A stretch of DNA of 10,367 nt from Physocladia obscura. Taxonomy: Eukaryota > Chytridiomycota > Chytridiomycetes > Chytridiales > Chytriomycetaceae. The stretch is taken from the NCBI GenBank assembly GCA_027596945.1, contig JADGJH010001371.1, positions 1 through 10,367 on the forward strand. The letters run 5' to 3'. Below the pieces are notes generated by a model. The model saw only the letters and a list, made by a program, of their open reading frames with translations, was not told the origin of the DNA and made no database searches. Below, in pieces: positions 7,728-10,367 of the stretch. A program made the translations under genes and the position numbers. Position 1 is the stretch's first letter. Each line of letters begins with the position of its first letter.

Positions 7728-9823
7728 ATGGCGACGTTGGACCAATCGATGCTGAGCAAAGCAATGGCGCAGAAGGCGGCATTTGAACGCACGATTGCGG
7801 CGCACCAGAAGCAACTTGCGTTGGAGACGGCGACTGGCAGTGAATCGGAAGGTGTTGACGATGCTGAAGGAGTAGATGGTAGGTACTTTTGTTGTATAGA
7901 TATCGACTGGTCGGTTATTTACTTTCTTATATGGATCTGATCAATAGCAGACCGGCGAGTGACGGTTCATTTCCGCACGCGCCCGCTCAGCGCGGCGGAA
8001 CGCAAGCACGGGCTCTTCAAAGTGCTCTTCTGCGACGCGACGTACGGCCACGCGACGCTGTATTACCCGGCGTTCCGCGTACTGACGGACAACACGCTCG
8101 ACGTGCAGCGCTTCCGGTTTGATGCGGCCTTCGACGCCGACGCCGACAACGCACACGTCTACGAAGCAACCGTGCGCCCAAAACTGCCGGCGCTCTTTGC
8201 CCACAGCGGCCTCCTGACCGTGATGGCGTACGGCCAGACAGGTACTGTCACGCGAGTAACCCTTGCCACGTGATGACCCTTGTCACATATTGACTTTGTC
8301 ACGTGGCAAGGGTCACCCGACCCAATCCACCAGTGACTCACCAACCTATAATATTTACACAGGCTCCGGTAAAACTTTCACCATGGCCAGTATCGCCCAA
8401 CTCCTTGTCGACGATCTTCCCATTGTTGATGGCCAATCGAAAATCTCAGTCTCCGTCTTGGAAATCCAAGGCGATGTCATCCGCGACCTGTCCGCAGACG
8501 CCGATCATAGCAACCAGCAACAACCAAAAGTTCTTCTCGACGCCAAAGGACTGCCTGTCCTCACAAATGTCCGCGAACTGCCAGCCTCTTCCAAACAAGA
8601 TGTTCTCGATTACTTCAGACAAGGCTTTGAATCTCGCACCACCCGTGCCACTGCAAAAAACCGCGAAAGTTCCCGTAGCCACTTTATTTGCTCAATACGT
8701 CTTGCTAATCCGGACCAAGAAAATGGCACTGGTGTCGAGATTAAGTTGGTTGATTTGGCCGGAAGTGAAGCTGGAAATGACAAGAAAGAGCATGATGCCG
8801 CCACTTTGAAGGTAAAGCATGAGTGAAGTGCGTTGTATATGGCTGAAAAAATTGGAGTTCATAACTTATGTGTGTATTTAGCGAAGCGAGAGAAATGAAG
8901 ACTTTGCAAAGAGGAAAAAAGAACAAAAAAACAAACATTTTTGCGCGAAGTAAAGTGAGCAAGCACATTTATTGTCATTTTAAATTTTCTTTTAAAAAAA
9001 GGAATCGGTTGCTATCAACAAAAGTCTAAGTGCATTAAAAGAATGCATCCGCAAATCCAGTGGCGCAGCAACGACAACAGATGGCCATATTCCCTTTCGA
9101 AACTCAAAACTTACCATGGTTCTCAAAGAAGCACTAGATCCGTTCGCAAAACGACACACTCGCACCGCAATCTTTGCCCTTGCCGCCCCTACAGTTGCCG
9201 ATATTCCTCACACGTTTAACACATATCGATACGCCCTTGCATTGACAGCCCTTGGCTCAACAGCAGCAACACCAGCCGCCGCCCTTGCCGCTGAACAAAA
9301 CTCAACTCCGCAAACACAGACAAAACCGGCAACAGCCTCAACAACAGCATCAACAACACCAATGGCATGGAGCCGTCTGAAGCTCGAACGATGGATCGAA
9401 ACGCAATTCCAAAACGAAGTAACACTCACAATGCTCCTCGGCCCGAAAGGCGACCCAAAGCAGTACGGGCGACCGCAGACAGACTTTGTGTTACCGCCAT
9501 GGAAATTCATATACGAAATGAGTCTTGAGCAGTGGACACAGAATGCGAGTTTGTATGGTAAATATTCGGATGCGGAGAATGTGGGCAAGGTTCGGGAACG
9601 GTATAAGAGACTTTTTTTGGTGGAGAGGGTCGTTAAAGACGGAGGTATTGTTGCTGATGGGGGTGGTGTTGGTGTCGGTGCGGCTGGGAGAGGGATTGTG
9701 TTGATGTTGAAAGAGGAGGAAACTAAAGCTGACAATGGGGAGCCGAAAAAGAGTCGAGCGGAAATTGCAATGGAGAAGGCGAAGGCGAAAGGTGCTGCTA
9801 TTCGAGCTGCTGGAAAGAAATGA
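7728..9823 (+). CDS. Kinesin motor protein, kinesin-13-like (4 exons)
   Basis: Exons 7728-7878, 7951-8241, 8363-8811 and 9002-9823 join in frame to 570 residues plus TGA. ATG 7728 is the first Met after an in-frame TAA at 7716. Residues 1-50 form a short charged N-terminus and the motor core runs from about 52 to 381. Visible motifs are the first strand with RTRPL, P-loop GQTGSGKT (145-152), switch I NRESSRSH (247-254), switch II DLAGSE (278-283), INKSLSALKECI (302-313), HIPFRNSKLT (326-335) and NTYRYA (370-375). The wording around FDAAFD, the AYGQTG approach and the KEC of helix alpha-4 resemble kinesin-13, a family of ATP-driven microtubule depolymerases. The class KVD loop-2 motif is not apparent, and the Arg usual after DLAGSE/DLAGNE is Ala284. 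Residues 382-417 are an Ala/Thr/Gln linker. Residues 418-545 are unrecognised, and the tail (546-570) is Lys/Ala-rich. Kinesin identity is certain; subfamily and activity are inferred. Confidence 0.93.
7879..7950 (+). other. Kinesin intron 1 (72 bp, phase 1)
   Basis: The donor is GTAGGT at 7879 and the acceptor lies in TAGCAG. Joining G7878 to AC7951 makes an Asp codon and leads straight into the first beta strand of the motor (RRVTVHFRTRPL). The acceptor is a NAGNAG tandem: use of AG 7946-7947 instead would insert one Ala without changing frame. Reading through the intron in the exon 1 frame meets stops after a short stretch. Confidence 0.85.
8242..8362 (+). other. Kinesin intron 2 (121 bp, phase 1), inside the P-loop
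   Basis: The donor GTACTG and the acceptor TTTACACAG flank a split Gly codon (G|GC) that restores GQTGSGKT exactly, so the boundaries are fixed by the protein. Retention would add TVTRVTLAT and a stop, removing the Walker A Lys and everything after it. The intron contains the repeat structure described separately. Confidence 0.92.
8246..8318. repeat. Tandem and palindromic repeat in kinesin intron 2
   Basis: ACCCTTGCCACGTGA (8259-8273) and its exact reverse complement TCACGTGGCAAGGGT (8299-8313) form a 15-bp perfect inverted repeat around a 25-nt spacer. The arms extend to 17 of 18 paired positions if one mismatch is allowed. The same block also reads as degenerate direct repeats: the word TG[T/C]CAC recurs at 8246, 8264, 8281 and 8297, spaced 16-18 bp. 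Two CACGTG hexamers sit at 8267 and 8300. It would fold as a strong hairpin in pre-mRNA. Whether it is a mobile-element relic, a regulatory E-box cluster or chance is not known. Confidence 0.85.
8812..9001 (+). other. Kinesin intron 3 (190 bp, phase 0)
   Basis: The donor GTAAAG follows Lys297 and the acceptor is TTAAAAAAAG at 9000-9001. The join reads ..AATLK|ESVAINKSL.., matching the segment between switch II and helix alpha-4 in length and content. The intron is AT-rich with a T-rich stretch before the acceptor. Read-through gives VKHE and a stop. Confidence 0.88.
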
Positions 9824-9873
9824 TGGTTTTTTTGTTTCTTTTTTGAAGAGTTCAAATTATCACAGTAACTTAA

Positions 9874-9879
9874 AATAAA
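9874..9879 (+). terminator. Candidate poly(A) signal of the kinesin gene
   Basis: AATAAA lies 50 bp after the kinesin stop codon and is followed by A-rich sequence. Position and sequence fit a eukaryotic polyadenylation signal. In AT-rich DNA such hexamers also occur by chance. Confidence 0.45.
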
Positions 9880-10036
9880 AACAATTGACGAGAAAACGGG
9901 CAAAATAGAAAATAACATCAACGAAAATTTTGTACAAAATTTGTGGCACTGAGTATTTGTCATCAAAAAAAATCTGTCCGAGAACGATGGATTTTCTGTT
10001 GTTCCAATAATGTACATCATCTGTAAATCTCTTGTT

Positions 10037-10064
10037 GAAAAAAAAGAAAGAAAGAAAGAAAGAA
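10037..10064. repeat. (GAAA)n microsatellite
   Basis: An A-run followed by about four to five GAAA units lies immediately before the downstream ORF, ending some 12 bp before its ATG. This is a simple purine repeat. Confidence 0.85.
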
Positions 10065-10076
10065 GACGAGAAAGGC

Positions 10077-10367
10077 ATGCCTGCAATTCCGTACATCCAT
10101 GCAGTAGCCCGCTTTACAGAGTATTTTGTTCAAGCAGCAACCGCCACTACGGCGGCAAACGCGTCAACAACTCCTCTGGAATTTCGTGACAATCACTCCG
10201 CACAAGCACATGTATTTTCCGAATCACAACAAACACAGCGACTCAATTACGCAAATCAAACCGTGGCGTCAATGCAACTCAACATGTCCACATTGATTGA
10301 CCCAATACCGCAAGGCACTCTCATGAATTTTGCGGCGTATGTTATGATGCAGGTTGAAAATTCATAG
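10077..10367 (+). CDS. Hypothetical protein, 96 aa (possibly incomplete gene)
   Basis: An open frame runs from ATG 10077 to TAG 10365-10367, the last three bases of the window. Its composition (GC-richer codons such as GCC, GTG and GCA, mixed polar content) resembles the kinesin exons and not the AT-rich desert. The product starts MPAIPYIHAVARFTEYF, has an Ala/Thr-rich stretch, a Gln/Ser/Asn-rich middle and a more hydrophobic end (GTLMNFAAYVMMQV). I see no signal peptide, membrane span or known motif and do not recognise the family. A weak GT donor context near 10350 means the true gene could splice onward past the window. Confidence 0.5.
   Translation: MPAIPYIHAVARFTEYFVQAATATTAANASTTPLEFRDNHSAQAHVFSESQQTQRLNYANQTVASMQLNMSTLIDPIPQGTLMNFAAYVMMQVENS

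Larger units (their letters stand above)
9824..10076. other. Intergenic region between kinesin gene and next ORF
   Basis: About 250 bp of AT-rich sequence holds the likely 3' UTR of the kinesin gene and the promoter/5' UTR of the next frame on the same strand. Apart from the AATAAA hexamer and the (GAAA)n run, I see no feature in it. Confidence 0.6.

Noticed and set aside
7941..8204. 87-codon minus-strand frame over exon 2
   Set aside because: It is antisense to GC-rich motor-coding sequence, a typical shadow.
8263..8362. Open frame running through intron 2 into exon 3
   Set aside because: Translation of the intron gives no kinesin similarity, while splicing restores GQTGSGKT exactly. The frame is open by chance.
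9208..10086. Long 292-codon open frame on the minus strand
   Set aside because: It lies mostly antisense to kinesin exon 4, where the coding pattern clearly belongs to the + strand. The rest translates A-rich 3' UTR into Phe/Ser/Leu-rich sequence. It has no motif and is a shadow of the real gene.
1..10367. CRISPR array, bacterial defence system or operon
   Set aside because: There is no regularly spaced repeat-spacer pattern. The spliced introns and Tc1-type transposon show the DNA is eukaryotic.

Overview
The window comes from a eukaryotic nuclear genome. One protein-coding gene can be reconstructed with confidence. It is a four-exon kinesin motor gene on the + strand (7728-9823) whose three introns all have GT...AG ends and join exons in phase. 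Short introns (72-190 bp), a Tc1/mariner-type transposon relic and AT-rich intergenic DNA fit many protists, early-diverging fungi or small animals. I cannot name the organism from the sequence.

Layout. From 1 to about 7.7 kb the DNA is strongly AT-rich and holds no intact gene. It is a graveyard of decayed coding tracts and repeats: (i) a frame-broken coding-like tract on + (419-1047); (ii) a 521-bp internally deleted Tc1/mariner element with recognisable terminal inverted repeats, TA flanks and a broken N-terminal half of a transposase on - (1200-1720); (iii) two copies of a dispersed repeat (about 2776-3090 and 6376-6722); (iv) an 85-bp tandem duplication (4321-4490); (v) a GC-richer duplicated unit of about 140 bp (4821-5114); (vi) a patch dense in AAGTTGA/TCAAGT words (5601-5770); (vii) what looks like a decayed multi-exon gene on + (about 6680-7431), with coding-like runs, a plausible splice acceptor and a GTAAGT donor.

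At about 7.73 kb base composition changes abruptly and the kinesin gene begins. The spliced product is 570 residues. It has a complete motor core (P-loop, switch I, switch II) and looks closest to kinesin-13, the microtubule-depolymerising class. Its C-terminal third is unrecognised, and a conserved Arg after switch II is replaced by Ala. About 250 bp beyond its stop, after a likely poly(A) signal and a (GAAA)n run, a second same-strand open frame (10077-10367, 96 aa, unidentified) ends exactly on the last base of the window.

The most unusual items are the compact palindromic, tandemly repeated CACGTG-containing structure inside kinesin intron 2, the divergent kinesin itself, and the decayed multi-exon gene just upstream of it. 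No operon logic applies, and I found no evidence of a bacterial-type defence or mobile-element system.
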